Notes: generated by a model not told the origin, from the sequence alone. Shown: positions 17,059 to 25,903, numbered from the stretch's first letter. The stretch is DNA of 64,000 nucleotides from Nocardia vinacea NBRC 16497 (GCF_000308835.1 NZ_BAGN01000088.1:1-64000); one strand, 5' to 3'. A program made the numbers and translations.

Positions 17059-17493
17059 ATGACCATCCTGACACTTGACCCCAATATGTTCATCGAAGCC
17101 GCCCCCAAGGCGCTGCGCGCCGAATGCGCCGATCTGACACCCACGCAATTCCACCACCGCTATTGCGAGCACTCCGGCCCGATTCGGGTCGGCGATTGGT
17201 CGCCGGCGGGCAATCGGAGCGCGGAGTTCACGGCCACCCTTGAATTCGCCGACCACCTGCGCACGGTGATCGCCACCGGCAGCCCGGTCGCCGCGATGAC
17301 CTCGGCCCTCTACGACGAGGGCTATCCGGTCGAAATCCTGCAATTCCACCAGCGCCGCACCGCTGCGGGCACCGCGACATTCGTGCAGTGCGAATGCGAT
17401 GGCAGGCGCGGCTGGGGCGCGGCCCTGGCTGATGACGGCGCTGAATCGACGGTCCGCGCCATGATCGCGGGCGTCAACAAGCTGGGCGCCTGA
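17059..17493 (+). CDS. stand-alone LeuA-regulatory-domain-like protein
   Basis: A 144-residue protein with no catalytic barrel. Its last 45 residues (ATFVQCECDGRRGWGAALAD, then STVRAMIAGVNKLG) read like the C-terminal leucine-binding domain of 2-isopropylmalate synthase, where Y/F-V-x-C, then WG.G.A, then LRA.VSAVNR occurs. Upstream, MTSALYDEGYPVEILQFHQRRTAAG also fits that domain. The TIM-barrel half is absent. It could be a leucine sensor or a partner for full-length LeuA encoded elsewhere. Start ATG 17059. It is convergent with thioredoxin across a long hairpin. Confidence 0.6.
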   Translation: MTILTLDPNMFIEAAPKALRAECADLTPTQFHHRYCEHSGPIRVGDWSPAGNRSAEFTATLEFADHLRTVIATGSPVAAMTSALYDEGYPVEILQFHQRRTAAGTATFVQCECDGRRGWGAALADDGAESTVRAMIAGVNKLGA

Positions 17494-17505
17494 GCGTACG
17501 AAAAC

Positions 17506-17549
17506 CCAACGGGCCGTTCACATTCCACGGAATGTGAACGGCCCGTTGG
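17506..17549. terminator. bidirectional terminator
   Basis: A 21-base perfect inverted repeat (17506-17526 against 17529-17549) with only two bases between the arms, so the real loop opens a few pairs. It starts 13 bases past the LeuA-like stop and ends 22 bases before the thioredoxin stop, placing it exactly between two convergent genes. Confidence 0.8.
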
Positions 17550-17570
17550 CGTAGTTGTGCGCGCCGAAGC

Positions 17571-17939
17571 TTACTGACCGGCCTGCTGCTCGGCGAGTTG
17601 CTTGCGCACCTCGTCCATATCCAGCGCCTTCACCTGGGTGACCAGATCCTCCAGCGCGGCGGGCGGCAGCGCGCCCGGCTGCGCGAAGACCAGCACGCCC
17701 TCGCGGAACGCCATGATGGTCGGAATCGAGCGGATGTTGGCGGCGGCGGCCAGGCCCTGTTCGGCCTCGGTGTCGACCTTGCCGTGCACGACATCGGGAT
17801 GCTTGTCCGAGGAGGCCTCGAAGGTGGGTGCGAAGCTCTTGCACGGACCGCACCAGTCGGCCCAGAAATCGACGAGTACCACGTCGTTTCCGGTGACGAT
17901 CTCATCGAAATTCTGTTGGTTCAGCGTCTGGGTGGCCAT
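17571..17939 (-). CDS. trx: thioredoxin
   Basis: A cytoplasmic disulfide reductase of 122 residues. The redox motif WCGPC stands in the classical context VVLVDFWADWCGPCKSF, the cis-proline loop is IRSIPTIMAF, and the C-terminal third carries an extra helical tail (DMDEVRKQLAEQQAGQ) slightly longer than TrxA of E. coli. It presumably receives electrons from thioredoxin reductase encoded elsewhere. The ATG at 17939 has GAGGACGTC just upstream. Confidence 0.93.
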   Translation of the reverse strand: MATQTLNQQNFDEIVTGNDVVLVDFWADWCGPCKSFAPTFEASSDKHPDVVHGKVDTEAEQGLAAAANIRSIPTIMAFREGVLVFAQPGALPPAALEDLVTQVKALDMDEVRKQLAEQQAGQ

Positions 17940-18006
17940 GACGTCCTCTCGTGTCGTAGTCGCCAGCTATAACGTCCGGCGCGGTATATATCTTCCGGCG
18001 GTGCCT

Positions 18007-18528
18007 CTATCTTCCTCGGGCGACCGGCCACTCGCGCCGTTGATCGCCGTCCCAACGGCGGATACCCACCACGGTCGCCGGGAAATCACGGTCCCTGGCG
18101 ACGGCGTGGATCGCCTCGCCCAAATGCTGCGTCGGCACCCTTCTGGCCAGGGTGATATGCGGCGTCCATTCATCGGGTTGCACATTCGACGGTATGCCGG
18201 GACACGGCGAAACGACGGCGAGAATACGACGTTGCAGTGCGAGCAGGTGTTCCGAGGGCACTACCGACCGGACCAGGATCGGATGGCGTGCACCGAAGAT
18301 CAGCACGCCGCCCAGTCGTATCGGAATCGGCCGGAAGGTGAGCTGGTCCAGTGCGTGATCGATGCGCGGCCAGATCTGCCTGGCCACCGCGACGGTGATA
18401 TGCGGCCGGTTGGTTTCGGCATGCTTCCCGGCCAAACTCGGAATGCCTGCCTCGGCGAGCAACTGCCACTGCCGCCGGATCTCCGCATCGGCCACATCGT
18501 CCAATAACAATTCGACCGACTGCACCAT
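18007..18528 (-). CDS. 2'-5' RNA ligase / 2H phosphoesterase family protein
   Basis: A 173-residue protein of the 2H superfamily with two H-x-T motifs, PHITVAVAR near residue 43 and PHITLARRV near residue 123, which together form the phosphodiesterase/ligase active site. Family members open cyclic phosphodiesters or act on 2'-5' RNA linkages; the natural substrate here is unknown. The ATG at 18528 opens MVQSVELLLDD, the expected first strand. It is on the same strand as thioredoxin, 67 bases upstream of that gene, and divergent from the dehydrogenase gene. Confidence 0.8.
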   Translation of the reverse strand: MVQSVELLLDDVADAEIRRQWQLLAEAGIPSLAGKHAETNRPHITVAVARQIWPRIDHALDQLTFRPIPIRLGGVLIFGARHPILVRSVVPSEHLLALQRRILAVVSPCPGIPSNVQPDEWTPHITLARRVPTQHLGEAIHAVARDRDFPATVVGIRRWDGDQRREWPVARGR

Positions 18529-18623
18529 AGTTCACGAGAGGTTAGCCGCCCGCGCGGCTCGATGGGCGGCGAACACGCGGCCCAGTTGTCGGCGAACAAC
18601 TTGCGTCGCGGGAGGATGGCCAG

Positions 18624-19703
18624 GTGAACCGTGATACGTCGCCTATGCGACTCGGCCTCATCGAAGGTGACGGCATCGGCCCCGAGGTGGTCCGCGCCAC
18701 CCGCGCGGTGGTCGACGAAGCACTCGCCGCGGTCGGCGCTGCCTCGGTCGACTGGATTCAGTTGCCGATGGGGCAGCACGCCATCGCCGAATTCGGCAAT
18801 CCGCTGCCGGAACAGACCCTCGCGGCCCTCGACGAACTCGATGCCTGGATCCTCGGCCCGCACGACAATGCCGCCTACCCGCCCGAACATCGAATCGCAC
18901 CCGGCGGTGCCGTCCGCAAACGCTTCGGCCTCTATGCGAATATCCGCCCCGCCCGTGCCTTCGCGGGAGTCAAGGCGAGCGCTCCCGATATCGACCTGGT
19001 GATCGTCCGGGAGAACAGCGAAGGCTTCTATGCCGACCGCAACATGTTCGCCGGATCGGGCGAGTTCCGACCGACCCCCGACGTGGCGATGGCGGTCGGC
19101 CTGATCACCCGGCAGGCGTGCGAGCGGATCGCGCACGAGGCCTTTCGGCTCGCGGCCGCGCGCCGCAAGCGGGTCACCATCGTGCACAAGGCCAATGTGC
19201 TGCCGATGACGATGGGCCTGTTCCGCGATGTCTGCTATGACGTCGCCCACGCCTATCCGGGCGTCGAGGTCGACGACGAACACGTCGACGCGGTCGCCGC
19301 CCATCTGGTCCGCGCCGCCCGCGACTACGACGTGGTGGTGACCGAGAACCTGTTCGGTGACATCCTTTCCGATCTCGCGGGTGAGCTGAGCGGCTCGCTC
19401 GGCATCGCCGCATCGCTCAACTGCTCGGCGACCAAGGCGATGGCCCAGGCGGTGCACGGCGCCGCGCCGACGCTGGCCGGACACAACCGCGCAAACCCGG
19501 CGGCGCTCCAGCTTTCGGCGGCAATGTTGTTGCACTGGCTGGGAATTCGCGACAACAACCGTGCGCTGTCGAGCGCGGGCGAGCGCATCGAACGCGCCGT
19601 CGCGGGCGCCTTCGCCGCGGGTATCGCCACCGCCGACCTGGGCGGCCTCGCCTCGACCAGCGAATTCACCGAGCAGATCTGCGCCAGGGTGCACCGCCGC
19701 TGA
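18624..19703 (+). CDS. isocitrate/isopropylmalate dehydrogenase family protein
   Basis: A 359-residue beta-decarboxylating dehydrogenase. Visible motifs: LIEGDGIGPEV at the N-terminus, substrate-binding IVRENSEGFYADRN, the catalytic Lys in VTIVHKANVLPMTMG and the metal-binding DYDVVVTENLFGDILSDLAGEL, followed by PTLAGHNRANPAA in the cofactor region. The NAD versus NADP preference and the substrate (3-isopropylmalate, isocitrate, tartrate or homoisocitrate) cannot be fixed by eye. The GTG at 18624 is preceded by GGGAGG. It has no leu operon neighbours apart from the LeuA-domain-like gene 1.1 kb away. Confidence 0.85.
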   Translation: MNRDTSPMRLGLIEGDGIGPEVVRATRAVVDEALAAVGAASVDWIQLPMGQHAIAEFGNPLPEQTLAALDELDAWILGPHDNAAYPPEHRIAPGGAVRKRFGLYANIRPARAFAGVKASAPDIDLVIVRENSEGFYADRNMFAGSGEFRPTPDVAMAVGLITRQACERIAHEAFRLAAARRKRVTIVHKANVLPMTMGLFRDVCYDVAHAYPGVEVDDEHVDAVAAHLVRAARDYDVVVTENLFGDILSDLAGELSGSLGIAASLNCSATKAMAQAVHGAAPTLAGHNRANPAALQLSAAMLLHWLGIRDNNRALSSAGERIERAVAGAFAAGIATADLGGLASTSEFTEQICARVHRR

Positions 19704-19894
19704 CCCGGACCGGCGAGGCGACCGGGAACCCAACTCGTTCGAACCGGAACCGAGCACATATCCGACCGAGCGACAATGAAGACGATCTACGCCAGGCTGT
19801 GCAAATGTGACGACGGGTTGGCCCTCCAGCGCCGCACAGAGCTGGCAGAAATCCTCGGCCTGCGGAAACCGGTGGGCGACCGCACAATGTTCGG

Positions 19895-20974
19895 GTGGCT
19901 AAAGGCAAGAACACAGTTCCACCACTGCCCGTGGTCCGGGTGGTCGAACGGATCCGCACCGCGCTGCTGACGCTGCACCGCAAGCTCGCACCCCCGCCGA
20001 TCGCGGTCTTCGAGATGATCACGGCGGCATCGACCGCCCAGGCCGTTTGCGCCGCAGCGCAACTCGGCATTGCCGATGCGCTGAGCACTGGTCCGCGCGG
20101 CCTCGCCGAACTGGCGACCGAGATCGGCGCCGATCCCGACTACCTGCGGCGGTTGCTGCGCTGGCTGATCGGCCAAGGGATCTTCACCCAACGCCCGGAC
20201 GGAGCATATGCACTGACCCCCCTCGCCGAACCGTTGCGAGCGGATGCGCCGGTATCCCTAAGGGACTTCGCGCTGTTCATCGGATCCACCCACCACCGCC
20301 GGTACTGGTCGTACCTCAGCGATGCGGTGCGCACCGGCCGGGTGGTCATTCCCGAAAGCGCCGACGGATTGGCGTTTTTCGACTACGTACGCACAGATCG
20401 GGAATTCGGCGCTATCTTCGACGGCGCGATGACCAGTGTGTCGGAACTGATGCTGGAACCGATGTTGGCCGCGGGCCACTTCGATCGATTCCCCACGATC
20501 GTCGATGTCGGCGGCGGGCGCGGTCGGCTGCTCGCCGAAATTCTCTCTCGCGCACCGCAATCCCGCGGCATCCTGTTCGACCTACCCGAGGTCGTCGCCG
20601 AGGTGTCGGTGCCGCAACGCTGCACCGCTGTCGGCGGCTCGTTCTTCGACTCCGTTCCCGAGGGCGGCGACGCCTACCTGCTCAAGCACATCGTGCATGA
20701 CTGGACCGACGCAGACGCCGTGAAGATCCTGCGCACCGTGCATCGCGCCATGACCGGCTCGGCACGGTTGCTGCTGATGGAAGTTGTCCTCCCGGAAGAT
20801 AATCGGCCGCATCGTGGCAAATTCCTCGACCTCGAGATGATGGTCAGCGCGGGCGGCCGCGAACGCACCGCACAAGAATTCCGTGGCCTCCTCGCCACAG
20901 CAGGATTCGAAATCGTGCGCATCATCCCCACCGCCACACCGGACAGCATCGTGGAGGCACGCAAGGCCGATTGA
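19895..20974 (+). CDS. SAM-dependent O-methyltransferase (PF00891 type)
   Basis: A 359-residue small-molecule methyltransferase. The N-terminal helical part (AQLGIADALSTGPRGLAELATEIG) is the dimerisation/winged-helix domain of plant-type O-methyltransferases. The C-terminal half is the SAM-binding fold with TIVDVGGGRGRLLAEIL and a catalytic His in LLKHIVHDWTD. Such enzymes methylate hydroxyls on polyketides and aromatics, and the position beside a PKS locus suggests a tailoring role. Start GTG 19895 lacks a clear ribosome binding site, so a slightly later start is possible. It is convergent with the minus-strand tailoring operon. Confidence 0.85.
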   Translation: MAKGKNTVPPLPVVRVVERIRTALLTLHRKLAPPPIAVFEMITAASTAQAVCAAAQLGIADALSTGPRGLAELATEIGADPDYLRRLLRWLIGQGIFTQRPDGAYALTPLAEPLRADAPVSLRDFALFIGSTHHRRYWSYLSDAVRTGRVVIPESADGLAFFDYVRTDREFGAIFDGAMTSVSELMLEPMLAAGHFDRFPTIVDVGGGRGRLLAEILSRAPQSRGILFDLPEVVAEVSVPQRCTAVGGSFFDSVPEGGDAYLLKHIVHDWTDADAVKILRTVHRAMTGSARLLLMEVVLPEDNRPHRGKFLDLEMMVSAGGRERTAQEFRGLLATAGFEIVRIIPTATPDSIVEARKAD

Positions 20975-20982
20975 CCAGGTTC

Positions 20983-21023
20983 GGCCGAGACCGCAGACGC
21001 ATCGACTGCATACGATCTCGGCC
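20983..21023. terminator. possible bidirectional terminator
   Basis: GGCCGAGA (20983-20990) pairs with TCTCGGCC (21016-21023), and an inner GCAG/CTGC helix lies within the loop. It sits between the convergent O-methyltransferase and small-protein genes. The long loop makes this call moderate. Confidence 0.5.
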
Positions 21024-21034
21024 CACCACAGTCG

Positions 21035-21382
21035 TCACCGCCCGGGCAGCGGGATGGGCATGGGAGGGTCGGTGAGGATCCGGGCGTCCAGGATTTCGTA
21101 CCATTCGTCCTGACTGGTCCGCCGCGTCTCCCACATCGGATCTTTCGACCGTTCGGCAACTTCCCGGCGGTAGCTGCCCCAAGCCGCCTCGTCGGCGAAA
21201 CTGACATGATGTTCGATACAGTGCACATCGTCGCCGATGGTCACCGTGTACCACTTGGTATCGAGCACCGTGTCCATGTCCGCATAGAACCACAGCTGCC
21301 GGTCTGCAATCCATTGCCAGAAGGCGCTCAGGTCACCGCGTGCTTTGGCGGTCGGCCGGAAGCGGTAGACGAGATGCAGCAT
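21035..21382 (-). CDS. small unknown protein of the biosynthetic locus, 115 aa
   Basis: I do not recognise a named family. The 115-residue product begins MLHLVYRFRPTAKARGDLSAFW and contains several aromatic-rich strands (WYTVTIGDDVHCIEHHVSF) plus amphipathic helices, a layout compatible with a dimeric alpha/beta-barrel such as small cyclases or NIPSNAP-like proteins. That is inference only. Its ATG shares one base with the stop of the upstream gene (TGATG at 21380-21384), so it is translationally coupled as the last gene of a three-gene operon inside the PKS locus. Confidence 0.6.
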   Translation of the reverse strand: MLHLVYRFRPTAKARGDLSAFWQWIADRQLWFYADMDTVLDTKWYTVTIGDDVHCIEHHVSFADEAAWGSYRREVAERSKDPMWETRRTSQDEWYEILDARILTDPPMPIPLPGR

Positions 21383-22608
21383 CAATATTCTCCTATCAGA
21401 GAATCGTCGAGTAGGTCCGCCCAGTCCGGACCCAGTACCGACGCGTACCGGTCGTGATAGCCGAGTACAGTGCGCCGATTGTGCGCCCGCACCTGAGCAG
21501 GGTCGAGCGCGCCGCGGGCGAGCAGCACAACCGCGGCGAGCGGTTGCAAGCTCGCACCCCGCGATATCTTGGCTTGCAGTGACGACGTCGACAGGTGCAC
21601 ATGCTCGAGACCGTTGCGGGCGGCGTAATCGACCGGTGCGACGCAGGTGGTGACGAAGTAGGCACCGTCGCGGTGGGCGTGCTCGGCCGCACCGAAGTAC
21701 CGCCCGTGCAGGCTGGTGCCGTGGCGATAGCACACCGCAGCGGCGACCAGTTCACCGTGGCGGTGGCACAGCACGGCCTTCGCCGTGTCGAGCAGACCTA
21801 CCTCCCGCTGCGCGGCGAAGACCGTGTGCATCCACGAAACACCGCCACCAGCACCATATTTGCGGCGCGTGTTCGCGATCAGCGGTGCGATCGCCGCCGT
21901 GACCTGCGGCGTGAGGTCGGACCATTCGAGCTCATACCCGGCGGCCGCGAATTCCCGCAGCTCACGTCGACGCCGCTTGCGATGATGCCCGCTCGCTCTT
22001 ATCAGAAGACCCGTTGTGCCGTCGCGTGGAACGCTGATCATCGCGTCGGCGGCGTGCACCAGTAGCCGCGCGGAGCGGTTCGACGCAGCGAGTTCGCGAG
22101 CGGCCGCCAATGGTAGGTACGGCATGATCACCCCCGCTCGACGATGTTCGCGGGCGTAGTAGCGACATGCCGCAAGCATGCGGCGCAGCGCAGACGCGCG
22201 CATCGAGCCCGGCACACAGATGAGCCCATTACGCACCGACCGCCGAGCGCCGAGCCAGACGAACGGCTCCCGCCACGGCCCAGTGACGCCGGGGAAGAAG
22301 TCCGGCAGATGGAACAGACCCGGGGTTTGCTCGCCCTCCCAGGCCGGAGTCGCGGCGACGAGCCGGTCCGCGGCACGGACAGTGACGACGCGATGCGGTG
22401 CGACCGCCGTATCGAGGTGTCGTAGCCAGCGGTAGCTGCAGAACAGATCCCCGGACTGGACGAGGCTGTCCCAGTTTCCCGCGGTAACCGACTCCAGTGT
22501 CGCCACGGCGGTGTGCAGCCTCGTTCGTGTCGAGAACCGACCCGACGCGGTGGCACACGCCCGTTCCGGCGACTCATCGAGGCTGCCGAAAACAGCCCGC
22601 CCGATCAT
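21382..22608 (-). CDS. GNAT/FemAB-like acyl- or aminoacyltransferase
   Basis: A 408-residue protein with the double-GNAT layout of BioF2/FemAB-like proteins. The second half has GHHRKRRRRELREFAAAGYE, a basic linker typical of this group, and the conserved core LHGRYFGAAEHAHRDGAYF followed by DYAARNGLEHVHLSTS and KISRGA, resembling the 'peptidogalycan recognition' FemAB-like family. Members transfer acyl or aminoacyl groups to amines. ATG 22608 overlaps the stop of the upstream gene (ATGA), and its own stop overlaps the next start. In this locus it may N-acylate an intermediate; that is a guess. Confidence 0.65.
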   Translation of the reverse strand: MIGRAVFGSLDESPERACATASGRFSTRTRLHTAVATLESVTAGNWDSLVQSGDLFCSYRWLRHLDTAVAPHRVVTVRAADRLVAATPAWEGEQTPGLFHLPDFFPGVTGPWREPFVWLGARRSVRNGLICVPGSMRASALRRMLAACRYYAREHRRAGVIMPYLPLAAARELAASNRSARLLVHAADAMISVPRDGTTGLLIRASGHHRKRRRRELREFAAAGYELEWSDLTPQVTAAIAPLIANTRRKYGAGGGVSWMHTVFAAQREVGLLDTAKAVLCHRHGELVAAAVCYRHGTSLHGRYFGAAEHAHRDGAYFVTTCVAPVDYAARNGLEHVHLSTSSLQAKISRGASLQPLAAVVLLARGALDPAQVRAHNRRTVLGYHDRYASVLGPDWADLLDDSLIGEY

Positions 22609-23408
22609 GATTCGCTGCCCTCGGCCTGATGCGCCGCGAGCGCGGAGTCGTGCCGTCCACCGCTGATCAACTCGAGCCGCCGCGGCCACCGATGGCCGTC
22701 GACTCCGCCGGGACCGGCGAAATAGAATGTGGAGCAGCCCACCCCGTGGATGCGGTCGTGCGGGTTGAACCCGCCGCCGTCGGGGATCAGTCCGGCGGTT
22801 CGCGCCAGCCGATGCCGCAGCGATGAATAGCCGCTCCAGTCGAAATCGCGGACGGTGAAGGCGAAATGAGTTTCCCGGTTGTGCTGGCGCTCGTCGTCTC
22901 GCGCCCGCCGCAGCTGCCGTGCGATCCTCGACGATCCGGTGGCCGTGACGGATTCGGCCGGATAGAAGATTTCGTACCGCTGCTCGGCTCCAGGCCCACC
23001 GGAGTGCCCGTACGCTCGCAAGATGTTGATGCGATAGCCGCGTGGGTCGATCCCGTACCGGGCGCAGAACCGCTGCTGGACAACGACGCTGGGCATCGTG
23101 GCACCGACCTGCAGACCCGCCGCGGCAAGGTCCCGGTGCAGCGCGGCCGCGTTCGCCGGAAACACCATGAGGGCACAGTGATCGAAAACATATCGATTCC
23201 ACGGCACATCATTCGAGTCGCCGAGCCGATCGGAAAACAGTAGTGCCGACAGAATCTCGTGCGACGAGCGAACGGTGGTAAAGCCGATCAACCGACTCAG
23301 CCTGGCTGCGTCGTCGATGGCGCTCGCGCCGTCGGTGGCCGGGCCGGATGCCGCCGAGTCGGATGCTTCGAGATGTTCGGGTAGTTCGATCACGTGAGGA
23401 AACCCCAT
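22605..23408 (-). CDS. possible VOC-fold (glyoxalase-like) protein
   Basis: A product of about 267 residues with two repeats that look like vicinal-oxygen-chelate half-domains: one ends near GAEQRYEIFYPAE and the other reads THFAFTVRDFDWSGYSSL, then STFYFAGPGG, then WPRRLELISGG. The ETHFAF/RLELI pairing recalls metal-binding positions of VOC dioxygenases or isomerases, but I cannot assign an activity. ATG 23408 (MGFPHVIELP) is preferred; a TTG 12 bases upstream is possible. It is the first gene of the coupled minus-strand operon, divergent from the flavin monooxygenase gene. Confidence 0.5.
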   Translation of the reverse strand: MGFPHVIELPEHLEASDSAASGPATDGASAIDDAARLSRLIGFTTVRSSHEILSALLFSDRLGDSNDVPWNRYVFDHCALMVFPANAAALHRDLAAAGLQVGATMPSVVVQQRFCARYGIDPRGYRINILRAYGHSGGPGAEQRYEIFYPAESVTATGSSRIARQLRRARDDERQHNRETHFAFTVRDFDWSGYSSLRHRLARTAGLIPDGGGFNPHDRIHGVGCSTFYFAGPGGVDGHRWPRRLELISGGRHDSALAAHQAEGSES

Positions 23409-23612
23409 GAGGTGCAGCAATTCCCGCGCGACCCGACGTGGGACATACGATCAACAGCAATGTGCCAGGCCATGCCGGTTCTTGCAACCGCTGGGACAAA
23501 GTTCACAGCTGGGAACCACTCGACGAGCACACTGCCGGTTGTCGTGGCAGTATTCGCGCTGTCGTCCTTCAATCGGACCGCACGGTCCGACTCGACACCC
23601 CACAGGACAGCT

Positions 23613-24749
23613 ATGACAGATCGCAAAATCCTGGACAGCGTCCGGGATCTCGTCCCGGTTATCCGGCAGCGGGCGGAGCGGGCCGAACGGGAGCGGACCA
23701 TACCGGAGCAGACGATTCGCGAGCTCACCGCGACGGGCGTTTTCCGTATGCTCCAGCCCCGCGAATTCGGTGGCTACGAGTCGTCACCGGTGGAATTCTT
23801 CGAGGTGGTCCGGTTGATCGCGGCCGCGTGCCCCTCGACCGGATGGGTCACCTCGATCTTCGGTACGCACGCCTGGCAGCTCGCCCTGTTTCCCGCACCC
23901 GCGCAACATGATATCTGGTCCGACACCCCGGACGCGTTGATCGCGACTTCCTACCTGCCCTCAGGGACGCTGACACCGGTGGAGGGCGGCGTCGAACTGT
24001 CCGGGCGGTGGGGGTTCTCCTCCGGATGCGAGCACGCCGACTGGGTCATGGTGGGGGCTTTGGCACCCGGCGTGGACGGCGCGGCCGATGACCATTTGAC
24101 ATTACTGGTGCCCCGCAGCGACTTTCGAATCGATGATGTGTGGCGTTCTGTGGGGCTGGCCGGAACAGGCAGCCATGACGTGCTACTCGACAAGACCTTT
24201 GTGCCTGCCCACCGAATCCACGACGCCGAGCGACACAATGCCGGAGACACCGGTGCCGACGCCGAAACCCCTGCGTTGTACCGCCTTCCGTTCACCAGTG
24301 TGCTGCCGGGTGGCGTCGCCGCACCGGTGATCGGAGCCGCCCAGGGCGCTTATGCCGCGTTCGTCGAGCGCATGCGGGGACGGGCCGACGACAGCGCCGT
24401 CGCCGTGCGGTTGGCCTGTGCCGCGTCGGAGATCGATGCCGCGATCCTCCAGCTCGAGCGCAATCTGTCCGAACAGCTGCGCTATGCCGAAGCGGGCGAG
24501 GACATTCCACTCGAACTGCGCTTGCGCGCCCGGCGCGACCAGGTACGCGCCACTGAACGCGCGGTCGAGGCGGTCGAGTCGCTGTTCCGGATCGCCGGTG
24601 GCCGCGCCGCCCGAACTCCCGATGTGCTGGAACGGCATTGGCGCGATGTGCACACCGGCAGCCTGCACCTGGCCAATGCCGCCGAGCGTGCGCTGGCGAA
24701 CTTCGGCAGGGGCGAACTCGGTGCGACAGTGGAAGACCGGATTCTCTGA
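23613..24749 (+). CDS. flavin-dependent monooxygenase, acyl-CoA dehydrogenase fold
   Basis: A 378-residue enzyme of the acyl-CoA dehydrogenase superfamily, closest in pattern to the oxygenase components of two-component flavin hydroxylases such as HsaA. Visible are GGYESSPVEFFEVVRLIAAACPSTGWV, GRWGFSSGCEHADWVMVGA and GLAGTGSHDVLLDKTFVP, the hallmark of this subgroup. The catalytic base Glu of true acyl-CoA dehydrogenases is not evident. It would need reduced FMN or FAD from a separate reductase, which is not encoded nearby. ATG 23613 follows AGGACAG. The gene ends two bases before the ketosynthase ATG, so they are co-transcribed. Confidence 0.78.
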   Translation: MTDRKILDSVRDLVPVIRQRAERAERERTIPEQTIRELTATGVFRMLQPREFGGYESSPVEFFEVVRLIAAACPSTGWVTSIFGTHAWQLALFPAPAQHDIWSDTPDALIATSYLPSGTLTPVEGGVELSGRWGFSSGCEHADWVMVGALAPGVDGAADDHLTLLVPRSDFRIDDVWRSVGLAGTGSHDVLLDKTFVPAHRIHDAERHNAGDTGADAETPALYRLPFTSVLPGGVAAPVIGAAQGAYAAFVERMRGRADDSAVAVRLACAASEIDAAILQLERNLSEQLRYAEAGEDIPLELRLRARRDQVRATERAVEAVESLFRIAGGRAARTPDVLERHWRDVHTGSLHLANAAERALANFGRGELGATVEDRIL

Positions 24750-24751
24750 AC

Positions 24752-25882
24752 ATGCCTAGCACCGTGAATCCACATCTGCTCGGCGTCGCCGCCGAGTTGC
24801 CGCGTGCGGCGCATTCGACCGAGGAGCTGCTCGACGCCGGGCAGGGCCATCTGTCCGACCGGCTGACCGATATGTTGCGCAATCTCGGTGTCGAGAACCG
24901 GTATTCGATCCTGACCAACTATCCGGAGGTGTTGTTCGAGGGCGCCGAACCGGAATTGGGTATCGCCGTGGTCGATCTCGCGGTTCGAGCGGCCCGGACG
25001 TGCATCGCCAAGGCGGGCATTGCGGTGGATTCGATCGGCTTGGTGCTCGGTGTGTCCAGCAGCCCAGGCCGCTTGGTGCCGAGCCTGGTGTGCGATATGT
25101 TCGCGCGGATGCCGGAACTGCCCAGAACGGCCCAGAATCTGAGCATCGAATACATGGGCTGTTCCGCGATGGCGAAAGCTGTCGACACCGCGCGGTGGTA
25201 TCTGAGCTGCAATCCCGGCAAGCGAGTACTTGTCTGCTTCGCGGAGGCGACCACGCCGCTTTCACCGCCGCTGCCGGGCTTCTACCGACACTTCCTGGAA
25301 GTGAGCCCGGATCAGCGGCAGCAGTCGGTGAATGTCCTGCACGGCTTCCTGTTCGCCGATGCGGCGGTCGCGATGGTCCTCGGAGCCGAGGGCGACGGAC
25401 CTTCCTTCGGACCCGTCGCCAATCTGACGAACGAACTCGCCGAAGATGCCGAACTCGGCACCGTCCCCGACGGCGGTTCGGATATTCCGGTGGTATCGGG
25501 TCGACGGGCCTACACGCTGAGCCCACTCGTCACACCGCGCGGAGCCTACTATGCCCGCGAAACCGTCCGGATGGCGCTGAAGGACGACTCCTGCCGACTG
25601 GCCGCGCCCGCCGACGCCTCGGTACTACTCGTGCACACCGGCAGCGTGCGCATCCTGAACGCGCTGTGCCACGAATTCGGTGTCGAACCCGGTGACGACA
25701 AGGTCATCTCGTCCTATCGGGTATTGCGCGACTACGGGAATACGCTCGGCTGTTCGGTGCCCTTGATGCTGACCGAGCCGGTGCGGCGGCCGGCCGGGCA
25801 GGGCCTACTCGTCGCCTTCGGCCTGAGTTTCGGCTGCGGCGTCTTCACCATGTCCGTCCCCGCCGACGGGTGGACTCCGTAG
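24752..25882 (+). CDS. KAS III / type III PKS-like condensing enzyme
   Basis: A 376-residue thiolase-fold synthase with the Cys-His-Asn triad of FabH and type III PKS enzymes: Cys137 in EYMGCSAMAKA, His295 in LLVHTGSVRIL and Asn330 in RDYGNTLGCSVPL. The length and the tail FGLSFGCGVFTMSV fit the chalcone-synthase/FAE1 branch rather than fatty-acid FabH. It probably extends or off-loads the acyl chain made by the adjacent modular PKS, or supplies its starter. It lies two bases after the monooxygenase stop and 21 bases before the PKS ATG, forming one operon. Confidence 0.8.
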   Translation: MPSTVNPHLLGVAAELPRAAHSTEELLDAGQGHLSDRLTDMLRNLGVENRYSILTNYPEVLFEGAEPELGIAVVDLAVRAARTCIAKAGIAVDSIGLVLGVSSSPGRLVPSLVCDMFARMPELPRTAQNLSIEYMGCSAMAKAVDTARWYLSCNPGKRVLVCFAEATTPLSPPLPGFYRHFLEVSPDQRQQSVNVLHGFLFADAAVAMVLGAEGDGPSFGPVANLTNELAEDAELGTVPDGGSDIPVVSGRRAYTLSPLVTPRGAYYARETVRMALKDDSCRLAAPADASVLLVHTGSVRILNALCHEFGVEPGDDKVISSYRVLRDYGNTLGCSVPLMLTEPVRRPAGQGLLVAFGLSFGCGVFTMSVPADGWTP

Positions 25883-25903
25883 CGGCTCGTCTCGGGAGTG
25901 CTC

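Noticed and set aside
18300-19757. A 485-codon frame antisense to the dehydrogenase gene
   Set aside because: Runs through the 2H phosphoesterase gene in another frame and has no domain; antisense artefact.
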